Part shown: in pieces, positions 31,894-39,901 of the stretch
How positions within the stretch are numbered: position 1 is the first letter of the stretch
Layout: every line of letters starts with the position of its first letter
Source of the DNA: JBDSLU01 sp963844435
GTDB taxonomy: Bacteria > Acidobacteriota > Vicinamibacteria > Vicinamibacterales > Vicinamibacteraceae
Length of the DNA: 64,000 nt
Assembly (NCBI GenBank): GCA_963844435.1
Contig: CAWJOG010000016.1
Span: forward strand, 248,001 to 312,000
Reading direction: 5' to 3'
Position numbers and translations under genes: made by a program
The notes under the pieces: model-generated
The model's database searches: none
What the model was told of the DNA's origin: nothing
Seen by the model: the letters and a program-made list of their open reading frames with translations, nothing else

Positions 31894-32906
31894 CTAGCGG
31901 GCGTTGGCCTTGCGCGTCGTCCGCGTCGACGTCTTCTTCCCGCCGGCCGGACGGCCCGTGCCGGCCGCCTGCGCCGCGATCGCCGCCGCGCCGGCCGGGG
32001 TCCCGGCGGCGCGCTTGCTCATCAGGATGGCGACGGCCGCGGCAATGAAGATCGTCGAGTAGGTGCCGCTGACGATGCCGACGAGCATCGTGAAGGCGAA
32101 GCCCTCGAGCACCTCACCGCCGAACAGGTAGAGCGCCAGCACCGAGAGGAACGTCGTGCCGGCCGTGATCAGCGTGCGGCCCAGGGTCTGGTTGACGCTC
32201 GTGGTTGACCACCTTCTCGAGATCGTCGCGCCGCATCGTGTGCATGTTCTCGCGCACGCGGTCGAAGATGACGATGGTGTCGTTGACCGAGTAGCCGGTG
32301 ATCGTCAGCAGCGCCGCGATCACGTTCAGCGACAGGTCGTAACCGAAGAAGACGAGGAACGCCAGCGTGACGAGGATGTCGTGGAACGTCGCGGCGATGG
32401 CGCCGATCGCGAACGTGAGGCGGAACCGCAGCGCGATGTAGGCGGTGATGCCGAGGATCGAGAACAGCGTCGCCCACAGGCCCTTCCGCTGCAGGTCCTT
32501 GCCGATGGCCGGGCCGACGACCTCGCGGCTGATTTCCTGGAACGGCCCGAGATTGGCTGCCTTGACGGCGTCGTTCAGCGCCTTGGCGTCCTTCTCGAGG
32601 CTGAAGCCTTCTTCGACGCCGGGCGGCTGCGGCAGCCGGACCAGGACGCTGTGCTCCTCGGGCTTGCCGTACTGCTGGACCACCTTCTCGCCCGGCACCG
32701 CTCGCGATCGCCTTGCGGACGGCATCCTCGCCGACGGCGTTCTGGAACTTGAAGACGACGATGGTGCCGCCCGAGAAATCGATGCCGATCGGCAGCCCGC
32801 GTTGGACGACCATCCCCACGCCGGCCAGGATGATCAGCGCGGACAGGGCGATGGCGTGCCAGCGCCACTTGATGAAGTCGTAATGGGTGTTGGAGAAAAT
32901 CTGCAT
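31894..32906 (-). CDS. secF: Protein-export membrane protein SecF, with two apparent frameshifts
   Basis: Partner of SecD in the SecDF complex, which uses proton flow to help pull proteins through SecYEG. The first frame gives 'GLPIGIDFSGGTIVVFKF' (first periplasmic loop); the second gives 'FHDILVTLAFLVFFGYDLSL' and 'ITGYSVNDTIVIFDRVREN'; the third gives 'QTLGRTLITAGTTFLSVLAL' and the end. The C-terminal tail is Ala/Lys-rich and longer than usual. Frames change near 32702 and 32199, both +1 class, each joining with exact family spacing (for example 'VVNHSVNQTLGRT'). Follows secD by 27 bp. Confidence 0.93.
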
Positions 32907-32933
32907 GGCCGGTAGTCCGACGAAGCCGGGCGA

Positions 32934-34513
32934 CTAGATGCTCAGCGACTGCGGCTGCTCGCGCCGCGACAGGATGAACTCGAACAAGGTCCGCGACACG
33001 AAGACGGCCGTGAAGACGTTCGAGAGAAGACCGAAGAACAGCGTCGTGGCGAAGCCGCGGATCGGCCCGGTGCCGAACTGGAAGAGGAACGCCGCCGCGA
33101 CCAGCGAGGCGATGTGGGTGTCGACGATCGTCCAGAACACCCGATCGAATCCGGCGGTGACCGCGGCCCGCGGCCCCTTGCCGCCGGCCAGTTCTTCCTT
33201 GATGCGCTCGAAGATCAGCACGTTCGAGTCGACGCCCATGCCGATCGTCAGGATGAAGCCGGCCACGCCGGGGAGCGTCATGACCGCGCCGGCCATCGAC
33301 ATGAACGCCAGCAGGATGAGCAGGTTGAGGACGATCGACAGGATCGCGTTGGTGCCGCTCAGCTTGTAGTAGACGAGCATGAAGATCGCGACCAGCAGCA
33401 GCCCGCCCAGCGAGGCGGTCAGGCCGGCGCGAATCGAGTCGGCGCCGAGGGTCGGCCCGACGGTCCGCTCCTCGAGGTAGGTCAGGCCGGCCGGCAGCGC
33501 GCCCGAGCGCAGCATCAGCGACATGTCGGCGACGTCCTGCGAGGTGAAGTTGCCGAAAATCTGGCCGTTGTCGGTGATCCGGCCCTGAATCGTCGCCACC
33601 GTCTCGACCCGGCCGTCGAGGATCACCGCCATCGGCTTGCCGATGTTCTCGCCGGTGAGGTTGCCGAACTTCACGGCACCGGCCCGGTTCATGGAAAAGG
33701 CGACGGCGGGCAGGTTGTTCTCGTCCACCGAGGCGCGGGCGTTGCTGAGGTCGCGGCCGGTGACCGGCGCCACCTTGCGCACAAGGTAATAGGAGAGCGA
33801 GCCCGGGTTGGTCCGGTCGGCCCCGGTGACCACCTCCATCTCGGGCGGCGGGACGCCGGCGGTCGACTGGAGCAGCGACTCCTGCGAAGCGGCCGGGCCG
33901 GCCTCGACGATCTTGAGCTCGAGAAGGGCCGTGGTACCGATGAGGCGCTTCACCTGGTCGGGGTCGCTGACGCCGGGCAGCTGGACCAGAATCTGGTCGC
34001 CAGCCGTGCCGTAGGGGGCGACGATGGGCTCGGACACACCGAGCGCGTTGACCCGGCGCTCGACGGTCTGGAGTGCCTGCGCGACGGCCTGGGTCCGGAG
34101 CGTCTGGGCGATGTTCGGCTTCAGCTCGAACGTGTAGCCGCCGGCGCCGCCGGTGCGCGTGTACTGGGCCACCAGTTCGGGCTGGGCGTCGGCAAGGGCG
34201 CGGAACGCCGCGTCCGTCGGCTGCGGCACGCCGGCGACGGTGATCCGCGTCGGCGCGGACACCGTGATCGTGGGCCCGGCGATGTTCTTCTCACGGAGCG
34301 CCAGACGGAGCCGCTCGGCGATGTCCTCGCTGGTGTACTGCAAGGCCTCGTCGGTCTTGACGCGCAGCACCAGCTGCACGCCGCCCTTGAGGTCGAGACC
34401 CAGGCTGATCCGCCCGCGGCGATCCGCCGTGTCGAAGGGCGGGTAGATCCATCGCACAGGGCGAAGATGATCACCCCGGCGATCGTGAGGAGCTTCCACT
34501 TGAGATTCTTCAT
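32934..34513 (-). CDS. secD: Protein-export membrane protein SecD, with an apparent frame break near the N-terminus
   Basis: SecD of SecDF: six membrane segments with a large first periplasmic domain. Motifs include 'ISLGLDLKGGVQLVLRV', the P1 domain through 'VIVAPYGTAGDQILVQLPGV', and the membrane region 'LGGLLLVAIFMLVYYKLSGTN' and 'ILTIGMGVDSNVLIFERIKEE'. The first 23 residues (from 34513) are in another frame, with the break near 34450. The net shift equals two extra bases (or one missing); removing one base on each side of a GCG codon at 34453-34455 gives 'FALAWIYPPFD', a plausible first helix. Otherwise intact and in the standard yajC-secD-secF order. Confidence 0.93.
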
Positions 34514-34564
34514 GGCTGGCGCACGCGGCGGAGACCGGGCGCGGTGCGCCCCGGCTCGCCGTTC

Positions 34565-34933
34565 CTAGAGCGCGCCCTGTTCGGGCACGACCGGATCCTG
34601 TCCCTGATAGCCGGCGACGGAGGCCTTCGTCACCTCGACGTTGACCTTCTCGGCGATCTTGAGCTGCACGGAAGCGTCGCCGACCTTGACGACCGTCCCG
34701 TAGAGACCGCTGGTGGTGACCACCTTGTCCCCGACCTTCAGGCTGTCCTGGAACTCGGCCACCTTCTTCTGACGCTTGCGCATCGGCGCCAGGATGACGA
34801 AGTAGAAAATGCCGAGGATGAGCGCAAACGGCGCCAGCTGCACCCAGAACGGGCCGCCTTCCGGTTGCGCGCCCATGGCGACGACGGCCGCGGGGGCGGC
34901 GAGCACACGTGTGAGCAATTCGGGCGCGATCAT
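34565..34933 (-). CDS. yajC: Preprotein translocase subunit YajC
   Basis: 122 residues with one membrane helix ('PFALILGIFYFVILAPMRKRQKK', the YajC hallmark around residues 35-57) and a small cytoplasmic domain ('LKVGDKVVTTSGLYGTVVKV'). Accessory protein of SecDF. The start overlaps the tgt stop by 4 bp (ATGA), the usual tgt-yajC-secDF operon. The N-terminal 30 residues are Ala-rich and longer than in E. coli. Confidence 0.95.
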   Translation of the reverse strand: MIAPELLTRVLAAPAAVVAMGAQPEGGPFWVQLAPFALILGIFYFVILAPMRKRQKKVAEFQDSLKVGDKVVTTSGLYGTVVKVGDASVQLKIAEKVNVEVTKASVAGYQGQDPVVPEQGAL

Positions 34934-36090
34934 CGAGTGAGCGGCTGGCGGGAGAACGTCCGGTGGAAGTTCTGCCTGAACTCCTCGAACGACCCGAATT
35001 CAATAGCCTTCCGCATACCCTCCATGATGTCAAGGTAAAAGAAGAGGTTGTGCATCGATCCGAGGGTCGCGCCGAGCATCTCTCCAGTCGACGCCAGGTG
35101 CCGCAGGTAGGCCCGCGAGAAGTGCAGGCATGTGTAGCAGCGGCACGCCTCGTCGACCGGCGACGGATCGTCGGCGTAGCGCGCGTTGCGGATGTTGAGC
35201 AGCCCGTGCCGGGTCAGCAGCTGGCCGTTGCGGGCGTTGCGTGTCGGCAGCACGCAGTCGAACATGTCGATGCCGCGGGCGACCGACTCGACGAGGTCGT
35301 CGGGCATTCCGGTACCCATCAGATAGCGCGGGCGATCGGCGGGCAGGTGTGGCGTGGTCCGGCCGACGATGTCGTACATCACGTCGACGGGCTCGCCGAC
35401 GCTGAGCCCCCCGATGGCATAGCCCTCGAAGCCGACGGCGATCGTCGCCTCGGCGCTGATCCGGCGCAGGTCGTCGTGCACGCCGCCCTGCACGATGCCG
35501 AACTGCGCCTGCCCCGGCGTCGAGGGCACGACGTCGGTCTGCCCCGCCGCGATCGCCAGGTGCCGGGCCCGCGCCCGCGCCGCCCACCGTGCCGTCCGCT
35601 CCAGCGATCGCGCGGCGACGTCGGGGGTCGCGGGAAACGCCGTGCACTCGTCGAGCACCATGGCGATGTCGGCGCCGAGCCGCGCCTGGATGTCCGCGGC
35701 CGATTCGGGCGTCAGCAGGTGCTTGCTCCCGTCGAGATGCGAGCGGAACTCGGCGCCCGCCTCCGATAGCCGGCAGCGATCGCCGAGGCTGAACACCTGA
35801 TAGCCGCCGCTGTCGGTGAGCGTCGCCCCGTCCCAGCCCATGAAGCGGTGCAGGCCGCCGTGGCGCGCGACCAGCGCGTCGCCCGGACGCAGATACAGGT
35901 GGTAGGTGTTGCCGAGGACGATCCGCGCGCCCATCTCCGCCAGATCGCGCGGCAGCACGCCCTTCACGGTGGCGCGCGTGCCGACCGGCATGAACACCGG
36001 TGTCTCGACCAGTCCGTGCGGCGTGTCGAGCACGCCGCGCCGGGCCAGCCCGTCGCGATGCGTGACACGGAACGCGAAGCCGGCGGACAT
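34930..36090 (-). CDS. tgt: tRNA-guanine transglycosylase (Tgt)
   Basis: Replaces the wobble guanine of GU(N) tRNAs with preQ1 in queuosine synthesis. 386 residues. Key parts: 'GLVETPVFMPVGTRATVKGV', 'SDSGGYQVFSLG'-type loop seen as 'LTDSGGYQVFSLG' with the catalytic Asp, 'FGIVQGGVHDDLR', 'YAIGGLSVGEP', the catalytic nucleophile region 'MFDCVLPTRNARNG', and a zinc site 'CRCYTC...H'. The start at 36090 immediately abuts the end of the 163-bp inverted-repeat element, with only a GAGG touching the ATG. First gene of the yajC-secD-secF operon. Confidence 0.96.
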   Translation of the reverse strand: MSAGFAFRVTHRDGLARRGVLDTPHGLVETPVFMPVGTRATVKGVLPRDLAEMGARIVLGNTYHLYLRPGDALVARHGGLHRFMGWDGATLTDSGGYQVFSLGDRCRLSEAGAEFRSHLDGSKHLLTPESAADIQARLGADIAMVLDECTAFPATPDVAARSLERTARWAARARARHLAIAAGQTDVVPSTPGQAQFGIVQGGVHDDLRRISAEATIAVGFEGYAIGGLSVGEPVDVMYDIVGRTTPHLPADRPRYLMGTGMPDDLVESVARGIDMFDCVLPTRNARNGQLLTRHGLLNIRNARYADDPSPVDEACRCYTCLHFSRAYLRHLASTGEMLGATLGSMHNLFFYLDIMEGMRKAIEFGSFEEFRQNFHRTFSRQPLTR

Positions 36091-36093
36091 CCT

Positions 36094-36256
36094 CAGTGGG
36101 CCGTCCTGGTCATTCGTGGAATGGCTTCCGGAGCGCGGCGACCATCTGGCCAGACTCGAGAAGCGAGCATATCGGGAATATGTGAGCGACGAGCAACGCC
36201 GCCAGGCGGGATGCCCCGCCCGGAAGCCATCTACGAATGACCAGGACGGCTCACTG
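36094..36256. repeat. 163-bp element with long near-perfect inverted ends
   Basis: The left arm (36094-36131) and right arm (36220-36256) are reverse complements over 37-38 bp, apart from one substitution and a small 2-3 base difference near the middle. Between them lie 88 bp with a smaller inverted pair CATAT/ATATG (36168-36182). No ORF. It fills most of the gap between divergent tgt and ddl. It could be a MITE-like non-autonomous element or a large structured leader; no target-site duplication is obvious. Confidence 0.8.
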
Positions 36257-36310
36257 AAAGGCTACACGTGAATTGACAATTCGACATCGGGGACTGACGA
36301 TGGTCCCTCC

Positions 36311-37483
36311 ATGAAGCGTCTTCGCGTTGGCGTCATCTACGGCGGCCGGTCAGGCGAGCACGAGGTGTCGCTGGCGTCCGCCGCAGCGGTCTTCGCGCAC
36401 CTCGATCGCCATCGCTACGAGCCGGTACCGATCCGCATCGAGAAGGACGGGCGCTGGGCACTGGCCGAGCGCGCGCCGAGCGCGATGTCGGCGGCGGAAG
36501 TGATCGAGCACGCGCGGCTCGAGGCCGGCCGGGCGCCACGCCTCGCCCGCGAGGTCCACCTGATGGCGCGGCCGAGCGACGAGCCGCTCCTCAGCATCGA
36601 CCGCACCGATCGCAGGGGCGCCGTCGATCGCGGCGACGGCGGCGGCGCCGTCGTGCAGAGCATGGGCCTGGACGTCGTCTTCCCGGTCCTCCACGGTCCC
36701 TACGGCGAGGACGGCACCGTGCAGGGCCTGCTCGAGCTCGCCAACCTGCCCTACGTCGGCTGCGGCGTGCTCGCCTCGGCCGTCGGCATGGACAAGGGGA
36801 TGATGAAGGTCGTCTTCGCGCAGCACGGCCTGCCGCAGGTCGACTACGCGGTGGTGCTGCGCTCCGAGTGGGCGCGCAACCGCGCCGGCGTCCGTGAGGC
36901 GCTGCTGGCGCGCCTGCCGGCGCCGCTCTTCGTCAAGCCGGCGAACCTCGGCTCGAGCGTCGGCATCTCGAAAGTCCACGACGCCGGCGAGCTCGACGCG
37001 GCCCTCGATCTCGCCGCCGGCTTCGATCGCAAGATCGTGGTCGAGGCCGGCGTGCCCAACGCCCGCGAGATCGAGTGCGCCGTCCTCGGCAACGACACGC
37101 CCGAGGCGTCGATGGCCGGCGAGGTCGTCCCGTCGCGCGAGTTCTACGACTACGAGGCCAAGTACCTCGACGAAGGCTCGAAGACAATCATCCCCGCCGA
37201 CCTGTCCGCGGCGCAGCTCGCCGAGGTGCAGCGGCTGTCCAAGGCGGCGTTCCTGGCGATCGATGGGACCGGCCTGGCGCGAGTCGACTTCCTCCTCTGC
37301 CGCGACGACGGACGCCTCTACGTGAACGAGGTGAACACGCTGCCCGGTTTCACCACCATCAGCATGTACTCCAAGCTCTGGGAAGCCAGCGGGGTGAGCT
37401 ACCCCGCCTTGATCGATCGCCTGATCGAGCTGGCCATGGAGCGCCACGCCGCCAAGCAGCAGTTGCGCACGAGCGTCCTCTAG
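36311..37483 (+). CDS. ddl: D-alanine--D-alanine ligase
   Basis: ATP-grasp enzyme joining two D-Ala for peptidoglycan precursors. 390 residues, slightly longer than usual because of an insert around residues 85-115 ('DRTDRRGAVDRGDGGG'), which occurs in many VanA/DdlA-length enzymes. Landmarks: 'GGRSGEHEVSL' at the start, 'FPVLHGPYGEDGTVQG', 'VGCGVLASAVGMDKGMMK', 'FVKPANLGSSVGISKV', and the Mg-binding 'VNEVNTLPGFTTISMYSKLW'. No good ribosome-binding site; a TTGACA (36273-36278) with a poor -10 (GACGAT, 36296-36301) would give a nearly leaderless message. Tyr/Ser loop 'SMYSKL' suggests D-Ala-D-Ala rather than D-lactate products. Confidence 0.95.
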   Translation: MKRLRVGVIYGGRSGEHEVSLASAAAVFAHLDRHRYEPVPIRIEKDGRWALAERAPSAMSAAEVIEHARLEAGRAPRLAREVHLMARPSDEPLLSIDRTDRRGAVDRGDGGGAVVQSMGLDVVFPVLHGPYGEDGTVQGLLELANLPYVGCGVLASAVGMDKGMMKVVFAQHGLPQVDYAVVLRSEWARNRAGVREALLARLPAPLFVKPANLGSSVGISKVHDAGELDAALDLAAGFDRKIVVEAGVPNAREIECAVLGNDTPEASMAGEVVPSREFYDYEAKYLDEGSKTIIPADLSAAQLAEVQRLSKAAFLAIDGTGLARVDFLLCRDDGRLYVNEVNTLPGFTTISMYSKLWEASGVSYPALIDRLIELAMERHAAKQQLRTSVL

Positions 37484-37489
37484 CAGCCC

Positions 37490-39096
37490 GTGGTGAACGT
37501 CGGGCGGGCGCTGTCGGTCGTCGCGGTCTGCATCGGGCTCGCCGCGGCGCCGGCCGCCGGCCAGACGCGGCGTCGGCCGCCGTCGGCTCCACCGGCAGCG
37601 CCCGAGCCCGCGCCCCTGCTCACCGGCGCGGAGGGCCTGAGCCGCGCCTACGACGCCATCTTCGACGCCGACTTCGAACGTGCCGGCACGCTCCTCGCGG
37701 AGGCATGTCCGCCGGCGCCGCGCGAGGCGTGCCTGGTCCTCGAAGCCACCCGGCAGCTCTGGCGGATCCAGCTCGAATCCCGAGGATCGCAGCCGCGACG
37801 CCGCCTTCGACACCGCCGTGACGGCGGCCATCAGCGCGGCGGAGGCGTGGACGACGCGCGAGCCGCGACAGGCGGAGGCCTGGTTCTACCTCGGCGGCGC
37901 GTATGGCGCCCGCGTGCAGTGGCGCGTGCTGCGGCAGGAGCGCCTGGGCGCGGCCCGCGACGGACGCGAGGTGAAGAACGCGCTCGACCGGACGCTGAGC
38001 GCTGGCCCCCGGCCTGGTCGACGCACAGTTCGGGCTCGGGCTCTACGAGTACTACGCCGCCATCGCGCCCGCGGCCGCCAGGTTCCTGCGCGTCCTCATG
38101 ATGCTGCCGGGCGGCGATCGGACCCGCGGCCTGGCGCGCATGCAGCAGACGCGGCAGGCCGGCCAGCTGCTCGCCGACGAAGCCGCGTTCCAGCTCCACG
38201 TCGTCTACTTCTGGTACGAGAACCGGGCCGCGGACGCGCTGGCGCTGCTCGGCGAGCTGGTCCGCCGCCATCCGCGCAACCCCTACTTCCGGCGCGCCAT
38301 CGCCGATGCCGAGACGGTCTACCTCCACGACACGAGCGCGGCGCTCGCGAGCTGGCGCGACCTGGCGCGCCTCGCCGACACCAACGGCGTGAACGAGGGG
38401 GCGCTGGCGCGCCCCGAGGCGCACCTCGGCTACGCCACGGCGCTCGACGACCTGGGCGACACCGACCTCGCGCTCGCCGAGCTCACCCGGCTGCGCGCGT
38501 CGGCGCCGCTCCTCCCCTGGGGCATCACCAATCGCGTCGCGCTCGCCCTCGGCCGCGTGCACGATCGCCTGGGCCAGCGCGCCGAGGCCGAGACGCTGCT
38601 GCGCCAGGTGATCGCGTCGACCGCGCGCAACGATCCGCTGGGGCTCGGCGCAGCGGCGCGGCACGTGCTGCAGCGGCCGACGCCCGAGCCGAAGGGCCGC
38701 GCCCATCGCCTCGGCCTCGAGGCGTGGCGCGCGTTCACCGCCGACGCCACGGCGCCGGTGCTGCCCCGCTTCGAGGAGGCGATCGCGCTCGATCCGCACA
38801 ACGGCATCACGCGGCTGCACCACGCGCGCGTGCTGGCGGCGCGGCAGCGGATCGCGCCGGCGATCGCCGAGCTCGATGCGGTGCTCGCATCGGCGAAGAC
38901 GACGCCGGCGCCGACGATCGCCGAGGCCGCGCTCCTCGCCGGTCGTCTGCGCGAGCAGCAGCACGATCCCGGCAACGCGATCGCCGCGTATCGACGCGCG
39001 GCGGCAACGTTCGGCGCCGCCGCCGAGACGCGCAACGCCGCGACTCGCGCGATCGAGCGTCTCGAACGATCGCGTCCGGCGCCGCCGTTTCGTTGA
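37490..39096 (+). CDS. Exported TPR-repeat protein, two apparent frameshifts
   Basis: Begins at a GTG 7 bp after ddl with a signal peptide ('ALSVVAVCIGLAAAPAAGQ'). The rest, across three frames, is a continuous alpha-helical TPR-like solenoid of about 535 residues: 'DAIFDADFERAGTLLAEAC', 'AEAWFYLGGAYGARVQW', 'VDAQFGLGLYEYYAAIAPA', 'LLGELVRRHPRNPYFRRAI', 'LGRVHDRLGQRAEAETLLRQV'. Frames change near 37775 and 37998 (+1 class). Related exported TPR proteins are common in Vicinamibacteria; function unknown. Possible co-transcription with ddl. Confidence 0.82.
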
Positions 39097-39230
39097 AGTT
39101 TCGGCGTCGGTGCGCCGATATCCTTGAGCATCACCCCCTCATTTGACACGGGGGGATGATTGTGATGACTGCATCCATCAGATCGCGTGTTCGAGCGGCC
39201 CGAACTTTTGACATTTGTAAAAGTTTGTGC

Positions 39231-39258
39231 TTGACACGCTGTTTTTCTCATCCATAAT
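39231..39258 (+). promoter_or_regulatory. Sigma70-type promoter of the twin-peptide unit
   Basis: TTGACA (39231-39236), 16-bp spacer, CATAAT (39253-39258), in an AT-rich stretch unlike the surroundings. An additional TTTGACA-like box lies 20 bp upstream. The leader to the first peptide is about 85 nt; it has a hairpin (CAGGTGG 39273-39279 with CCACCTG 39290-39296), and its loop segment CGCTCAG (39282-39288) can instead pair with CTGAGCG (39324-39330) close to the AGGAGG at 39341-39346. Confidence 0.78.
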
Positions 39259-39350
39259 CTACATCTTGTGTGCAGGTGGACCGCTCAGCCCACCTGTTGG
39301 GATGGGAATCGTCAGTCGAATTGCTGAGCGTCACAAACCCAGGAGGCTAC

Positions 39351-39404
39351 ATGGCGAAGAAAGCTGCGAAGAAGGCCGCTAAGAAGACCGCGAAGAAGCG
39401 GTAG
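39351..39404 (+). CDS. 17-residue Lys/Ala peptide, copy 1
   Basis: Encodes MAKKAAKKAAKKTAKKR. Preceded by a textbook AGGAGG 4 nt from the ATG and a strong promoter. The sequence equals the K/A repeat of histone H1 tails and of bacterial histone-like tails (for example AlgP, HCT or PhaF-type), but here it is the whole protein. Net charge about +9, expected to bind DNA, RNA or acidic surfaces. Copy 2 at 39638-39691 encodes exactly the same peptide with eight synonymous codon differences and no amino-acid change, strong evidence that it is translated and selected. Function unknown. Confidence 0.75.
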   Translation: MAKKAAKKAAKKTAKKR

Positions 39405-39407
39405 TAG

Positions 39408-39473
39408 GCCCGCACGACCCGGGCGCGCGCGTGAAACGCGTATAGCGCCCCGGTCTGGCACCCGTGCGGGGCC
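39408..39473 (+). other. Predicted long RNA stem-loop between the twin peptide genes
   Basis: Starts 3 bp after the stop of copy 1. GGCCCGCAC (39408-39416) can pair with GTGCGGGGCC (39464-39473, one bulge); inside it CCGGGCGC can pair with GCGCCCCGG and CGCGT with ACGCG. It could attenuate transcription between the copies, protect the first message, or be a small RNA. The remaining 160 bp to copy 2 shows no ORF or promoter. Confidence 0.45.
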
Positions 39474-39637
39474 TCGCAGGAAGCGGACCCGCAGCCAACG
39501 CGTCGAGAGCGTCGGTGTCCGGTGCGTCGGGCCAGAGGGCAGACGGCACGGAGCACGCGGCGAGACTCTCGGACCTCAAGACCCTGGACGATCCTGAGAA
39601 GGACGAAGGGACCCTGACGAAGGGGGGGACAAGTCAC

Positions 39638-39691
39638 ATGGCAAAGAAGGCTGCCAAGAAGGCGGCGAAGAAGACGGCCAAGAAGCGCTAG
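39638..39691 (+). CDS. 17-residue Lys/Ala peptide, copy 2
   Basis: Encodes the same MAKKAAKKAAKKTAKKR as copy 1, using different codons at 8 of 17 positions, all silent. Ribosome-binding site is the G-rich AGGGGGGGA ending 8 nt before the ATG. It lies 233 bp after copy 1 with no promoter of its own seen, and is followed within 20-60 bp by two hairpins, the second a classical terminator. The two copies therefore appear to form one transcription unit. Confidence 0.75.
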   Translation: MAKKAAKKAAKKTAKKR

Positions 39692-39710
39692 GCCGTCTCC
39701 GCTGACCTAA

Positions 39711-39742
39711 GACGCGAGAGGGTGCCAGCATCCTCTCGCGTC
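39711..39742 (+). terminator. First hairpin after the twin-peptide unit
   Basis: GACGCGAGAGG (39711-39721) and CCTCTCGCGTC (39732-39742) form a perfect 11-bp stem with a 10-nt loop, 20 bp after the second peptide's stop codon. Confidence 0.6.
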
Positions 39743-39750
39743 GAAAGCAC

Positions 39751-39774
39751 AAAAGGCCCCGAGTGGGGCCTTTT
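39751..39774 (+). terminator. Intrinsic terminator of the twin-peptide unit
   Basis: AAAAGGCCCC (39751-39760) pairs perfectly with GGGGCCTTTT (39765-39774) around a GAGT loop. The A-run and T-run flanks make it work in both directions, so it may also end the convergent HEAT-cyclophilin transcript. Confidence 0.85.
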
Positions 39775-39901
39775 GCGATCTTCGCTGACGCGACGCCGCG
39801 CATCGCGCGCGGCGCGCCCAGCTCCGCACGTGCGGACAATCCGGGCTATCGTCGGCGCGAAGCGCGTCGGAAGCAGCGCGTGGCGCAAGACCAGCAACGC
39901 G

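Noticed and set aside
39751..39774. A separate small RNA promoter in the A-rich stretch near 39750
   Set aside because: The A-run and T-run are the two arms of a perfect terminator stem; no -10/-35 pair fits.
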